Notes: generated by a model not told the origin, from the sequence alone. Shown: positions 1 to 7,460, counted from the first letter of the stretch. The stretch: DNA of 10,924 bases from QHWK01 sp035315685 (GCA_035315685.1 DATFXR010000596.1:1-10924); one strand, 5' to 3'. Made by a program: numbers and translations.

Positions 1-2
1 TT

Positions 3-1115
3 CCGGTCGGGGGCAAACGCCTCGGCGTGTCGCTCGACAGCGAGATGCCGTGGGGAGGCACCTCGCGGCTCACGGTTTCGGCAGGCGAGCCGGTCAGGGC
101 CACGATCAAGCTCCGCATTCCGGGCTGGGCGCGCGGACGACCGGTCCCGAGCTCGCTCTACCGCTACGACGATCGCCGCGAGGCTACGGTCTCGATCGAC
201 GTCAACGGCGCGAGCGTGAGTGCCGCGCCAGATGCGATGGGGTACGTCTCGCTCGAACGCGAGTGGAGGGATCGCGACGTCGTGCGCATCACCCAACCGC
301 TCGATGCCCGGCGGGTCGTCGCGGACGACCGCGTCGCGCACGATCGTCGCCGCGTCGCGATCGAGCGCGGCCCGATCGTGTACTGCGCGGAATGGCCAGA
401 CGTGGACGGCGGCCGCGTCCTGGACCTCCAGATCGATCGAAACGCCGGCTTCCGGTCAGCAATCGACGACACGCTCGATGGTGGCGTCGTCGTCGTTCAG
501 GCACGCGCCCGCAACGTGTCGACGCCCGACGCGCAGGCGAAGGCGACGATTCTCGTTCCGTACTATCTGTGGGCGAATCGCGGCGCCGGCGAGATGGCGG
601 TCTGGCTTCCGACGTCGGGCTACGCCGTCGGCGATATCGGCCCTGCCGGCGGGTACATCTTCTTCGAGAACCCGAACTATCGATCGGACGGATGGCGCTA
701 CCTCGAGGCTGCACCGTACGATCAGAGCGGCGGTGCGAGATGGGGCTGCTTCAGGCGCCTCGTCTCTGGCGCCCGCGCCACGGCGATTGGTACGGGCAGG
801 CAAAACACCATCGACATCCTCCGGGAGTGCGACGACACCGCCGTGGCGGCGGCGCTGTGCGCGGGGCTCGACGTGTGCGGCGTCCGTGGGTGGTTCCTGC
901 CGTCGCGGGACGAACTTGCGATGATGCATCGCAATCTGAGAACAGCGGGACTTGGCGACTTTCGCGACGGTGGCGTCGCCGACAACTTCACCTACTGGAC
1001 GTCGTCGCAGGAATCGGCTGACATGGCGCACCATATCGACTTCGCCGATCTCGGGCGTCAGCACTACGACGACAAGGATTTTCCACGACGCGTCCGGGCG
1101 ATCCGGCAGATTTGA
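3..1115 (+). CDS. GH127 (DUF1680) beta-L-arabinofuranosidase-like protein, C-terminal part, fused to DUF1566/Lcl-type domain (5' partial)
   Basis: The frame is open to the left edge, so the start and the N-terminal (alpha/alpha)6 barrel, with its catalytic Glu and Cys, lie outside the window; 370 residues are visible. Residues 1-202 match the beta-sandwich end of GH127/DUF1680 proteins, which release L-arabinofuranose from plant-type glycans: MPWGG after the strand near residue 15, LRIPGW at 37-42, GYVSLEREW near 80-88, AIERGPIVYCAEWPD at 119-133, and the family-typical ending VPYYLWANRGAGEMAVWL at 185-202. From about residue 205 (nt 615) the protein changes to a DUF1566/Lcl C-terminal type domain: VGDIGPAGG 209-217, DGWRYLEAAP 229-238, GWFLPSRDEL 296-305, TYWTSSQ 330-336, ending RRVRAIRQI. 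It has four Cys (249, 276, 286, 292) that could form disulfides, which suits an exported protein. The domain probably binds a ligand such as glycan (inference). GH127 membership is firm; catalysis cannot be judged. Confidence 0.85.
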   Translation, partial: PVGGKRLGVSLDSEMPWGGTSRLTVSAGEPVRATIKLRIPGWARGRPVPSSLYRYDDRREATVSIDVNGASVSAAPDAMGYVSLEREWRDRDVVRITQPLDARRVVADDRVAHDRRRVAIERGPIVYCAEWPDVDGGRVLDLQIDRNAGFRSAIDDTLDGGVVVVQARARNVSTPDAQAKATILVPYYLWANRGAGEMAVWLPTSGYAVGDIGPAGGYIFFENPNYRSDGWRYLEAAPYDQSGGARWGCFRRLVSGARATAIGTGRQNTIDILRECDDTAVAAALCAGLDVCGVRGWFLPSRDELAMMHRNLRTAGLGDFRDGGVADNFTYWTSSQESADMAHHIDFADLGRQHYDDKDFPRRVRAIRQI

Positions 1116-1139
1116 TCGGCCGGCGCCCGAGCGTGACTC
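1116..1139. other. Convergent intergenic gap, 24 bp
   Basis: This is the space between the stop of the GH127 fusion gene and the stop of the first ADOP gene, which face each other. It is GC-rich. I see no hairpin followed by a T-tract on either strand, so transcripts from the two sides may overlap at their 3' ends or rely on factor-dependent termination. Confidence 0.6.
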
Positions 1140-3566
1140 TCATTCTTCCCTGAGGACGGTCGCCGGTTCTGCGCGTGCCGCGCGCCGCGCCGGCAGGACG
1201 CATGCGGCGAGCGCGACGCTGACGAGCAGGGCGCTCACCGCAGCGAAGATCCGCACGTCTGCAGCGCTCACGCCGAACAGCAGGCTGCTGATGAATCGCG
1301 TGCCGGCGGACGCGGTGACGAGGCCGATGACGACGCCGGCCGAGACGACCTTCATGCCCTGGCCGACGATCAACTGCAGTACGTCGGAGCGGCGGCCGCC
1401 GAGTGCGAGCCTGATGCTGATGTCCTTGGCGTGCTGCTGGACGTAGTACGCCATGACGCCGTAGATTCCAACGAGCGAGAGGATCAGCGCGACAGCGGCG
1501 AAGCTCGCGACGAGGACCGACAGGGACCGCGGCCGCTGCAGCGACCTGTCGATCAGCTCGTCCATCGTCGCGGCATTCGACAACGGCACACCGGCGTCGA
1601 GGTCGTGGAGCGTCTGCCGCACTGCAGGCAGGACGCGGGCCGCATCGGTCCTGGTACGGAGGATTGCGAACCGCAACATGTTCTGCGGTGAAAGAGTCTG
1701 GTAGATGGAACCGTCGTCAGGCTTGTCGAGTCCCGCGTATTTCACGTCGCTGACGACGCCGACGACGACCGTCCACGGGCAGGTCGTGCAGCCGCCGTTG
1801 TGGAGCCGCTTGCCGACGGCGCTGCCCCGGGGGAAGAAACGGCGCGCCCAGGCGCGGTCGACGACGATGGGTGTCGTGTCGGTGCGACCGGCGTCGGTCT
1901 CGTCGAGCAGCCGTCCCTCCTGGAGCGTCAGACCAAACACCCGAAAGTATTGCGGTGTGACCGCGATCCATGGCGTCACCGGCTGCGACTGGCCGGCCGC
2001 AGCGGGAAAGTCCTCGAGGTCGAAGTTGTTGTAGTTGTTGACGTCGGTCGGTGGGCGGCTGTCGGCGAAGGTGACGCCGTCGACGCCAGGCAGCGCGGCG
2101 AGCCTGCGCTGCAGCTCGTCCCAGAACGACGTGATGTGTCCGGCGTCGGCGTATTGTGTGGCCGGAAGCTGGATCGAGCCGCTGACGAGATTGCGCGTGT
2201 CGAACCCGAGATCCACGCGTCCCAGCTCGTTGAGGCTTGCGAGCAGCAGGCCGGCGACGACCAGGAGCGGCGTGGCAATCGCGAATTGCGCCGCCACCAG
2301 CGCGCGGCGCAGCCGGCGCGCGCCGATGCCGCCGGTGGTCGAGCGTCCTGACGCACGGAGCGTGTCCTCGACCGGTCCGCCGCTGCCATGGACGGCCGGC
2401 ACCAGACCGAAGAGCAGCGCGCTTGCCGCGGTGAGCGAGACGAGCAGCCACAGGACCGGTCCGTCGAGCGCAATTTCCGAGGAGCGTGGAAAGTAGGCCG
2501 CGCCGAAATCACGCACCAGGCCGACGCCAGCCCGCGCGATGGCGACGCCGACGACCGAAGCGCCGGCCGCGAGCATCGCGCTCTCCGCCAGCAGGTAGCG
2601 CACGACTCGTGACCGCGACGCGCCGAGCGCTGCGCGGACCGCGAGCTCGCGGCGGCGGCTCGTCACCCGCGCGATCAGCAGGCTCGACGCGTTGCTGCAT
2701 GCGATCAACCACACTAGCGCGACGGCTGTGAGCGCGAGGCCCGCGATCGTGCCGACGTCGCCGACGGCGAACGCCTGCAGATCCATCATCGACCAGGTCG
2801 CGCGGTCGTCCTGATACGACGACTTCCACACCGGAAAGATGCGGCGGTTGATCGCGCGCAGTTCGTCGGCGGCGGCTGCCCGCGACGCGCCCTCGCGCAG
2901 TCGGCCGACAATGGTCATGAAGAACGGGCCTTTCCGGGTCGGCGCTTCGTAGCGCCCGGCGACAAAGACGTCCTGCGTGGCCTCGAGGGGACCGGTGTCG
3001 CGCGGCAGGATACCGATGACGGTGTAGCTCTGCCCGTCGAGTCGGACGACGCTCCCGATCGCGTCCGCGCGCCCGCCGAGCCGCTGCAGCCAGAAGCCGT
3101 GGCTCACGACGGCCGTCGGCGCGGCGCCGCGCCGCGCGTCGGATTCCTCGAAACCGCGTCCCGCTGCCGGGCGCAGACCGAGCACGTCGAAGTAGGTCCA
3201 CGAGACCGACCGCGCGCGCACGCGATCGGCCACGGCACCGTCGCTGAACACCATCGGCCGGCTGGCGTAGCTGGCAATCCCCTCGAACTGCGTCTGCTGC
3301 GACGTCAGCGCCAGGTAGTCGGCAACCGAGAAGGGAAACTTGTTCGGCGGCGAATCCGTGTAGATGCGCACGAGCCGATCGGCGTGGGTGTAGGGCAGCG
3401 GCCGCAGCAGCGCCGCGTTGATCGCGGCGAAGATCACCGTGGTCGCGCCGATGCCGAGGCCCACCGTGATGACGATGGTCACAGTCATCACCGGTGCACG
3501 GCGCAGGCCGCGGAGCGAGATGCGCAGGTCCTGGAGCAGTTCGTCGACGGTCAGTCCTCGTCGCAT
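1140..3566 (-). CDS. ADOP family duplicated FtsX/MacB-like permease (ADOP-1)
   Basis: This is an 808-residue inner-membrane permease of the acidobacterial duplicated orphan permease type (TIGR03434 architecture). It starts with the family-typical DELLQDLRISLRGLRRAP. TM1 is about 27-50 and is followed by the LLRPLPY motif. A first MacB-type extracytoplasmic domain spans about 60-265. TM2-TM4 (about 274-298, 324-347, 369-390) form the first FtsX domain, with RRRELAVRAALGASRSRVVRYLLAES. TM5 (about 421-444) opens the second half, a second extracytoplasmic domain runs about 450-680, and TM6-TM8 (685-709, 738-758, 772-792) end in the usual PARRAARAEPATVLREE. No Walker A/B ATPase domain is present. 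A Cys-x-x-Cys pair (593, 596) just before WTVVVGVVSDVKY in the second extracytoplasmic domain is missing from the other two ADOPs. The ATG at 3566 was chosen because it begins the conserved N-terminus and has GGAGG at 3570-3574; the frame runs on to a GTG at 3659, but those 31 residues look non-coding. The substrate is unknown. Confidence 0.92.
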   Translation of the reverse strand: MRRGLTVDELLQDLRISLRGLRRAPVMTVTIVITVGLGIGATTVIFAAINAALLRPLPYTHADRLVRIYTDSPPNKFPFSVADYLALTSQQTQFEGIASYASRPMVFSDGAVADRVRARSVSWTYFDVLGLRPAAGRGFEESDARRGAAPTAVVSHGFWLQRLGGRADAIGSVVRLDGQSYTVIGILPRDTGPLEATQDVFVAGRYEAPTRKGPFFMTIVGRLREGASRAAAADELRAINRRIFPVWKSSYQDDRATWSMMDLQAFAVGDVGTIAGLALTAVALVWLIACSNASSLLIARVTSRRRELAVRAALGASRSRVVRYLLAESAMLAAGASVVGVAIARAGVGLVRDFGAAYFPRSSEIALDGPVLWLLVSLTAASALLFGLVPAVHGSGGPVEDTLRASGRSTTGGIGARRLRRALVAAQFAIATPLLVVAGLLLASLNELGRVDLGFDTRNLVSGSIQLPATQYADAGHITSFWDELQRRLAALPGVDGVTFADSRPPTDVNNYNNFDLEDFPAAAGQSQPVTPWIAVTPQYFRVFGLTLQEGRLLDETDAGRTDTTPIVVDRAWARRFFPRGSAVGKRLHNGGCTTCPWTVVVGVVSDVKYAGLDKPDDGSIYQTLSPQNMLRFAILRTRTDAARVLPAVRQTLHDLDAGVPLSNAATMDELIDRSLQRPRSLSVLVASFAAVALILSLVGIYGVMAYYVQQHAKDISIRLALGGRRSDVLQLIVGQGMKVVSAGVVIGLVTASAGTRFISSLLFGVSAADVRIFAAVSALLVSVALAACVLPARRAARAEPATVLREE

Positions 3567-3794
3567 GTGCCTCCATCCCGAGCCATTGCTTCCGTTGGAC
3601 GGTTTGGGGCAGCCAATAGTTGGCCGGCAGGATCGCGCCGGCTCAGGCGGCTGCACCAACGCGGCAAAAACACACCGTATGGGCGCCGGAAAGGAAGAAA
3701 ATGGTCGCGAATTCGCGCCGGCGCCGGGGTCGACACGAAGGCTAACGAAACGTGTACCACCCGGCCTGTGTTGGCACTACTTGACGCGCGTCAT
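3567..3794 (-). promoter_or_regulatory. Leader region between two tandem ADOP genes, 228 bp, with palindromes
   Basis: This non-coding gap lies upstream of ADOP-1 and downstream of ADOP-2, and is long enough for ADOP-1 to have its own promoter. I could not find convincing -35/-10 boxes. It holds two perfect 12-bp palindromes: TGACGCGCGTCA at 3782-3793, touching the ADOP-2 stop codon, and CGCGAATTCGCG at 3706-3717. It also holds a short inverted repeat GCCAA-TAG-TTGGC at 3612-3624 and a GCCGGC/GCCGGC stem with an 8-nt loop at 3623-3642. These are possible operators or leader RNA stems; no regulator can be named. Confidence 0.4.
3570..3574 (-). promoter_or_regulatory. Ribosome binding site of ADOP-1
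   Basis: GGAGG read on the minus strand, 3 nt before the ATG at 3564-3566. The spacing is short, but this is the only Shine-Dalgarno match near the conserved N-terminus, and it decides against the longer GTG-started reading at 3659. Confidence 0.55.
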
Positions 3795-6200
3795 CTACTC
3801 CGAGCGCAGCGTCGCCATCGGATCGACGCGAGTCACGCGCCGCGCCGGAACATAGCTGGCGGCGAGCGCGATCGCCATCAGCATGCCAGCTGTCGACACG
3901 AAAGTCGCCGGATCCGTCGGCGTGACGCCGAACAGCAGCGCCGCCATCAACCGTGTCGTCGCCACCGCGGCCCCGATCCCGAGCACGACGCCGGACGCGG
4001 CGAGCGCGAATGCCTCGGCAAGCACCATCCGCATCACGTCACGTGTCGTCGCGCCGAGGGCGACGCGGACGGCGAGCTCGCGCGCGCGTTCCGAGACGGT
4101 ATACGCCATGACGCCATAGATCCCGATCGCCGCCAGCGCGAGGCCGAGAATCGCGAAGACGGTCACCAGCATCGTCCGGAAGCGCGGCGCGGCAACCGAT
4201 TCGTTCATCAGCTGGTCGATCGTGTACAACCGCGCGACCGGCACGTCGCGATCCAGTGCCGAAACCACCGCCCGGATCGAATTGAGCGCCGATCGCGGAT
4301 CGGCGGCCGTGCGGACCATCACGAAACGGCGGACGAACGGCTGCTGCCGGTCAGCGAGGTAAAAGGCCGGCTCCGGCGGCGCATTGAGTCCCGAGTACTT
4401 GACGTCGCCGACCACTCCGACAATTTCCATCCATGGATTGTTCGGCCTCTCGGCGCCTCCCTGTTTCAATCGCCTGCCGACGGCGTGTCCGCCCGGGAAG
4501 TAGCGCCTGGCGAGCGTGTCGTTCACGATCGCGACCAGCGGCCCGCCCGGCACGTCGCGCTCGTCGAAGAAGCGGCCGGCCACGAGCGGAACGCCGAGCG
4601 TTGTGAAGTAGTGTTCGTCGACGAAGACCAGCGGCGCGACGGGCGGGCTCTGGTTCGGCGGAATCTGCTTCCCTTCCGCCACGAAACTGTCCGTCATCGC
4701 GTTCAGCACTGGCGGCAGGCTCGTCGAACTGCCGACGGATCGGATCGCCGGATCGGCTTCCAACCGCGCCCGCAGCGCGTCGTACAGCGCCGTAATTTTC
4801 TGCGGTGTGTCGTAGCGACGCTCGGGCAGCTTCAACTGGAACGTGATGAGCTCGGTCGGCGCAAACCCCGGGTTCACGCTCGTCAGCGCCGCCAGGCTGC
4901 GGATCATCAGGCCGGCGCCGACCGACAGGATCAGCGCCAGCGCCATCTCGCAGACGACGAGCGCTCGCTGCGTGCGCCGCTGGCTCACGCCGGCTCCGCT
5001 GCGGCCACCTTCCGTGAGGCCTTCCACGAGCGGCAATCTGGCGACTCGCAGCGCCGGAGCCAGACCGAACAGGACACCGCAGAGGGATGCGACCCCGACG
5101 GCGAACGCGAATACCGTCCCGTTCAGCTGCACCTCGCCGAGGCGCGGGATCCCTTCGGGAGCGATCGCGAGCAGCGCTCGCGTGCCCCAGGCGGCGATGA
5201 ACAGCCCCGCCAGGCCGGAGAGCGCTCCCAGGACCACGCTCTCGGTGACGAGTTGAGCGACGATGCGGGCGCGTCCTGCGCCGATCGCCGCACGAACGGC
5301 GATCTCGCGTGTCCGCGAGCCGGCGCGCGCCAGCAGCAGGTTGGCGACATTCGCTGTCGCGATCAGCAGCAGGAATCCCACCGCGCCGAACAGAAGGTAG
5401 AGCATGCGCCGAACATCCCCGACCATCTGTTCCTGTAGTGGCACGAGCGAATACGACCAGAGGTTCGGTCCGGGATGGCGCCGCTTGAGGCCGTCTGCGA
5501 TCACCGCGAGATTCGCACGTGCACGCTCGAGGGTCGTGTCCGGCTTCAGCCGGGCGATGCCCCGTGTGTAGAACGGTCCGCGCCGCGCCGGTGGCCGCAT
5601 CGTGAGGACTCGCCAGCCGTCGAGGTCGCTTTCGGGAAATGCGAAGGACGCTGGCATCACGCCCACAATCGTGTGGCTGACGCCGTCGAGCGGAACGGAT
5701 CTGCCGATCACGCGCGAGTCGCCGTGAAAGTGCCGCTGCCAGAACGCGTGGCTCAACACGACCGACTTCGGAGCGCCGGGCTCGTCCTCACCCTCGTCAA
5801 ATGTGCGGCCCACGAGAGGTGCGGCGCCGAGCGTCGCGAAAAACCGATCGGTGACATTGCGCACGATGATCCGTTCCGCGTCCCCTTCGCCGGTCAGCGC
5901 CAGTCCTTCACCGCCGTCGTAGACGGCCAGGGACGAGAACGCCTCGTTCTGCTCTCGCCATGCGATGAAGTCGGCGTCGGGCAGCGGGTAGGTCTCGCCG
6001 TCCCCTCCGCGAATAGTCAGCTGAACGAGCCGATCCGGTTCGGCGAATGGAAGGGGACGAAGCAGCACCGCCTCGACTACGGAGAAGATGGACGTCGAGG
6101 CGCCGACGCCGAGCGCGAGCGTCAGGATGGCGACTGCCGCGAAGCCCGGGCGTTTCACGAGAAGGCGCAGCGCGAACCGGATGTCCTGGAGGGTACGCAT
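3795..6200 (-). CDS. ADOP family duplicated FtsX/MacB-like permease (ADOP-2)
   Basis: This is an 801-residue inner-membrane protein with the same two-fold layout as its downstream neighbour. The N-terminus MRTLQDIRFALRLLVKRPGF is typical of the family and fixes the ATG at 6200, although I see no Shine-Dalgarno match in front of it. TM1 is about 18-41 and is followed by AVLLRPLPF. The first extracytoplasmic MacB-type domain is about 52-260 and contains VVLSHAFWQRHF and the strand SHTIVGVMP. The first FtsX block has TM2-TM4 (266-291, 317-341, 361-384) with TREIAVRAAIGAGRARIV. TM5 is 414-435. The second extracytoplasmic domain, about 445-670, holds PLVAIVNDTLARRYFPG and MEIVGVVGDVKYSGL. TM6-TM8 are 676-700, 728-750 and 766-786, ending PARRVTRVDPMATLRSE. 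There is no ATPase domain and none is encoded nearby. It is first in a tandem pair with ADOP-1 and is transcribed divergently from the secreted hydrolase. Family assignment is secure; the substrate is unknown. Confidence 0.93.
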   Translation of the reverse strand: MRTLQDIRFALRLLVKRPGFAAVAILTLALGVGASTSIFSVVEAVLLRPLPFAEPDRLVQLTIRGGDGETYPLPDADFIAWREQNEAFSSLAVYDGGEGLALTGEGDAERIIVRNVTDRFFATLGAAPLVGRTFDEGEDEPGAPKSVVLSHAFWQRHFHGDSRVIGRSVPLDGVSHTIVGVMPASFAFPESDLDGWRVLTMRPPARRGPFYTRGIARLKPDTTLERARANLAVIADGLKRRHPGPNLWSYSLVPLQEQMVGDVRRMLYLLFGAVGFLLLIATANVANLLLARAGSRTREIAVRAAIGAGRARIVAQLVTESVVLGALSGLAGLFIAAWGTRALLAIAPEGIPRLGEVQLNGTVFAFAVGVASLCGVLFGLAPALRVARLPLVEGLTEGGRSGAGVSQRRTQRALVVCEMALALILSVGAGLMIRSLAALTSVNPGFAPTELITFQLKLPERRYDTPQKITALYDALRARLEADPAIRSVGSSTSLPPVLNAMTDSFVAEGKQIPPNQSPPVAPLVFVDEHYFTTLGVPLVAGRFFDERDVPGGPLVAIVNDTLARRYFPGGHAVGRRLKQGGAERPNNPWMEIVGVVGDVKYSGLNAPPEPAFYLADRQQPFVRRFVMVRTAADPRSALNSIRAVVSALDRDVPVARLYTIDQLMNESVAAPRFRTMLVTVFAILGLALAAIGIYGVMAYTVSERARELAVRVALGATTRDVMRMVLAEAFALAASGVVLGIGAAVATTRLMAALLFGVTPTDPATFVSTAGMLMAIALAASYVPARRVTRVDPMATLRSE

Positions 6201-6320
6201 GACGGCTTAGACGGAAGGGAAAGAGAGTCGTTACCCGCGTCGACGAGCGGCGAGAAGTCTATCGACGAAGAATCAGAGGTGGCGCTACCCTGACCCTTGG
6301 CAGATACTGCCGCTGATGCC
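6201..6320. promoter_or_regulatory. Divergent intergenic region, 120 bp
   Basis: This separates the divergently transcribed ADOP-2 and hydrolase genes, so it should carry promoters for both. Neither start codon has a clear Shine-Dalgarno sequence, and I see no confident sigma-70 boxes. A perfect short inverted repeat, GGCAG-ATA-CTGCC (6299-6311), sits 9 bp before the hydrolase ATG, where it could be an operator or an mRNA hairpin masking the start. Its function is inferred only from position. Confidence 0.4.
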
Positions 6321-7217
6321 ATGACTCGACGGCTGGTCCTGATCTGGGTGATGTTCGTCGCCGCCGCCGTTGCGCAGGAGCGGGGTCCTCTCGAGCTGGC
6401 GACTGCGGAGGTGCCTGCGGGCGCGCGGCGGATCGCATACGGCACCGATGCGCTTCAGTTCGGTGAGCTGCGGGTGCCGGCGACGAAGGGTCCGCACCCG
6501 GTGGCGATCGTCATCCACGGCGGATGCTGGCTCACGAAGATTCCAGGCCTGGACGCGCGCGCGGTCGCGGTGGACAACATGCGGCCGATGGCTGCCGCAC
6601 TCGCCGACGCGGGCATCGCGGCCTGGAACATCGAATACCGCCGGCTGGGAAACCCTGGCGGCGGCTGGCCGGGCACGTTTCAGGACGTGGCGCGCGCCGC
6701 GGACTTCGTCCGCACGCTCGCGAAGGACACCGAGCTCGATCTCGCACGAGTGGTGGCCATCGGCCACTCCGCTGGCGGTCACCTGGCGTTGTGGTTGGCT
6801 GGCCGCTCGAAGCTGGCGAAGACAAGCGATCTGTTTGTTGCCGATCCGCTGCGCGTGCGCGGGGTCGTCGATCTCGACGGCCCGCCGGACTTGAAGGCGA
6901 CGATTGCGGTGCAGCGGCCGATCTGCGGCAGTCCGGTCATCAACGACCTGATGGGCGGATCGCCCGCCGATCGCGGTGACCGGTACCACGACGGCTCGCC
7001 GATCGAACTGGTGCCGCTCGGTGTCCGCCAGGAAGTCTTCGCCGGCCGCATGTTCGCGTCGCAAGCGGCGCCGTACGAGACGGCCGCGCGCGGCGCGGGT
7101 GACGCCGTGCACACGACCGTGTTCGCCAACGCGAGCCATTTCGTCTTCATCGACCCGCAGTCTGCGGTCTGGCCGCAGGTACTCGCCAGCGTGCGGAAGC
7201 TCGCAGCGCTGGAGTAG
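6321..7217 (+). CDS. Secreted alpha/beta-hydrolase (esterase-like) with altered catalytic acid position
   Basis: This is a 298-residue exported serine hydrolase-fold protein. The ATG at 6321 is chosen because it begins a clean signal peptide (MTRRLVLIWVMFVAAAVA, cleavage predicted after residue 18); an in-frame TTG at 6297 would add an acidic stretch ahead of it. The fold signature is the oxyanion-hole motif HGGCW (residues 66-70), a central EYRRLG strand-turn, the nucleophile elbow GHSAGG (Ser150) and a C-terminal His in NASHFVFIDP (His273). This resembles alpha/beta-hydrolase-3 / kynurenine-formamidase-like and BD-FAE-like esterases, which hydrolyse small esters or amides. In these relatives the catalytic Asp usually sits in a G-x-x-D turn before a stretch like VP..q..Y; here that turn reads GRMF followed by ASQAAPY, so the Asp appears to be Phe245. 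Either another acid serves or activity is reduced. The gene stands alone, diverging from ADOP-2. The substrate is unknown. Confidence 0.85.
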   Translation: MTRRLVLIWVMFVAAAVAQERGPLELATAEVPAGARRIAYGTDALQFGELRVPATKGPHPVAIVIHGGCWLTKIPGLDARAVAVDNMRPMAAALADAGIAAWNIEYRRLGNPGGGWPGTFQDVARAADFVRTLAKDTELDLARVVAIGHSAGGHLALWLAGRSKLAKTSDLFVADPLRVRGVVDLDGPPDLKATIAVQRPICGSPVINDLMGGSPADRGDRYHDGSPIELVPLGVRQEVFAGRMFASQAAPYETAARGAGDAVHTTVFANASHFVFIDPQSAVWPQVLASVRKLAALE

Positions 7218-7224
7218 CTGAGGG

Positions 7225-7241
7225 GTCCGGTGAAGCCGGAC
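7225..7241 (+). terminator. Stem-loop after the hydrolase gene, possible terminator
   Basis: GTCCGG-TGAAG-CCGGAC forms a perfect 6-bp stem with a 5-nt loop starting 7 nt after the hydrolase stop codon. No T-tract follows, so it is not a textbook intrinsic terminator. It may protect the 3' end of the mRNA or be coincidental. Confidence 0.35.
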
Positions 7242-7252
7242 ATACCCGATCA

Positions 7253-7278
7253 GGAATTTGGAATTTGAAATTTGGAAT
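7253..7278. repeat. AT-rich 7-bp-period intergenic repeat (GAATTTG type)
   Basis: After one leading G, about 3.6 copies of a 7-mer follow: GAATTTG, GAATTTG, AAATTTG, GAAT. It stands out as an AT-rich island in a GC-rich genome. Read on the minus strand it would code IPNFKFQI, a string I recognise from spurious ORFs over a widespread intergenic repeat of environmental bacteria (from memory, not searched). A partner segment at 7348-7354 (CATTCCA) is the reverse complement of TGGAATG at 7273-7279, so a long-range hairpin is possible. No gene product is expected. Confidence 0.7.
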
Positions 7279-7368
7279 GCCTGGCTGCTGACGCTCGGCT
7301 AAAAGGCTTCGCGCCAGGTTCGGGCGTGGCATGCATACCAAGTTCCACATTCCATTCAAAAGAACACG

Positions 7369-7395
7369 CTGCGATCTCTGCGTGCTCTGCGGTTC
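7369..7395. repeat. 9-bp-period CTGCG intergenic repeat
   Basis: Three 9-bp units each begin with CTGCG: CTGCGATCT, CTGCGTGCT and CTGCGGTTC. This matches the general form of a common intergenic element ('CTCTGCG...CTCTGCGGTT') seen in many environmental bacterial genomes (from memory). It lies about 90 bp after the 7-bp-period repeat and about 75 bp before the next gene. Its role is unknown. Confidence 0.6.
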
Positions 7396-7417
7396 CCTTC
7401 CCGCCCGTGCAGGAGGC

Positions 7418-7450
7418 ATGAACGCCCAAGTCTGTGTGTCTGGCGTCTAA
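7418..7450 (+). other. Possible 10-codon leader ORF upstream of ADOP-3
   Basis: ATG at 7418 encodes MNAQVCVSGV and stops with TAA at 7448-7450. A full AGGAGG lies at 7411-7416, but only 1 nt before the ATG, which is too close for efficient initiation. The stop overlaps an in-frame ADOP-3 ATG (TAATG at 7448-7452), the arrangement seen in translational coupling. It could be a leader peptide or a coincidence; there is no conservation evidence here. Confidence 0.2.
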
Positions 7451-7460
7451 TGCAACACGC

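Noticed and set aside
3567..3659. N-terminal extension of ADOP-1 to a GTG at 3659
   Set aside because: The extra 31 residues are unlike ADOP N-termini, and the ATG at 3566 has a GGAGG and the conserved start.
3099..5438. 779-codon open frame on the plus strand, opposite ADOP-1, the gap and ADOP-2
   Set aside because: Its translation is rich in Arg, His and Gln with no family motifs or membrane segments, and it runs antisense to two well-supported genes. It is a product of GC-rich codon use.
6297..6320. TTG start for the hydrolase
   Set aside because: It would place an acidic segment ahead of the signal peptide and has no better ribosome binding site.
6285..7139. 284-codon open frame on the minus strand opposite the hydrolase
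   Set aside because: It is antisense to a gene with clear catalytic motifs and its own translation has no domain features.
7147..7419. 90-codon minus-strand ORF over the intergenic repeats
   Set aside because: Strings such as QSTQRSQRV and IPNFKFQI are what these short-period repeats spell when translated; it is not a credible gene.
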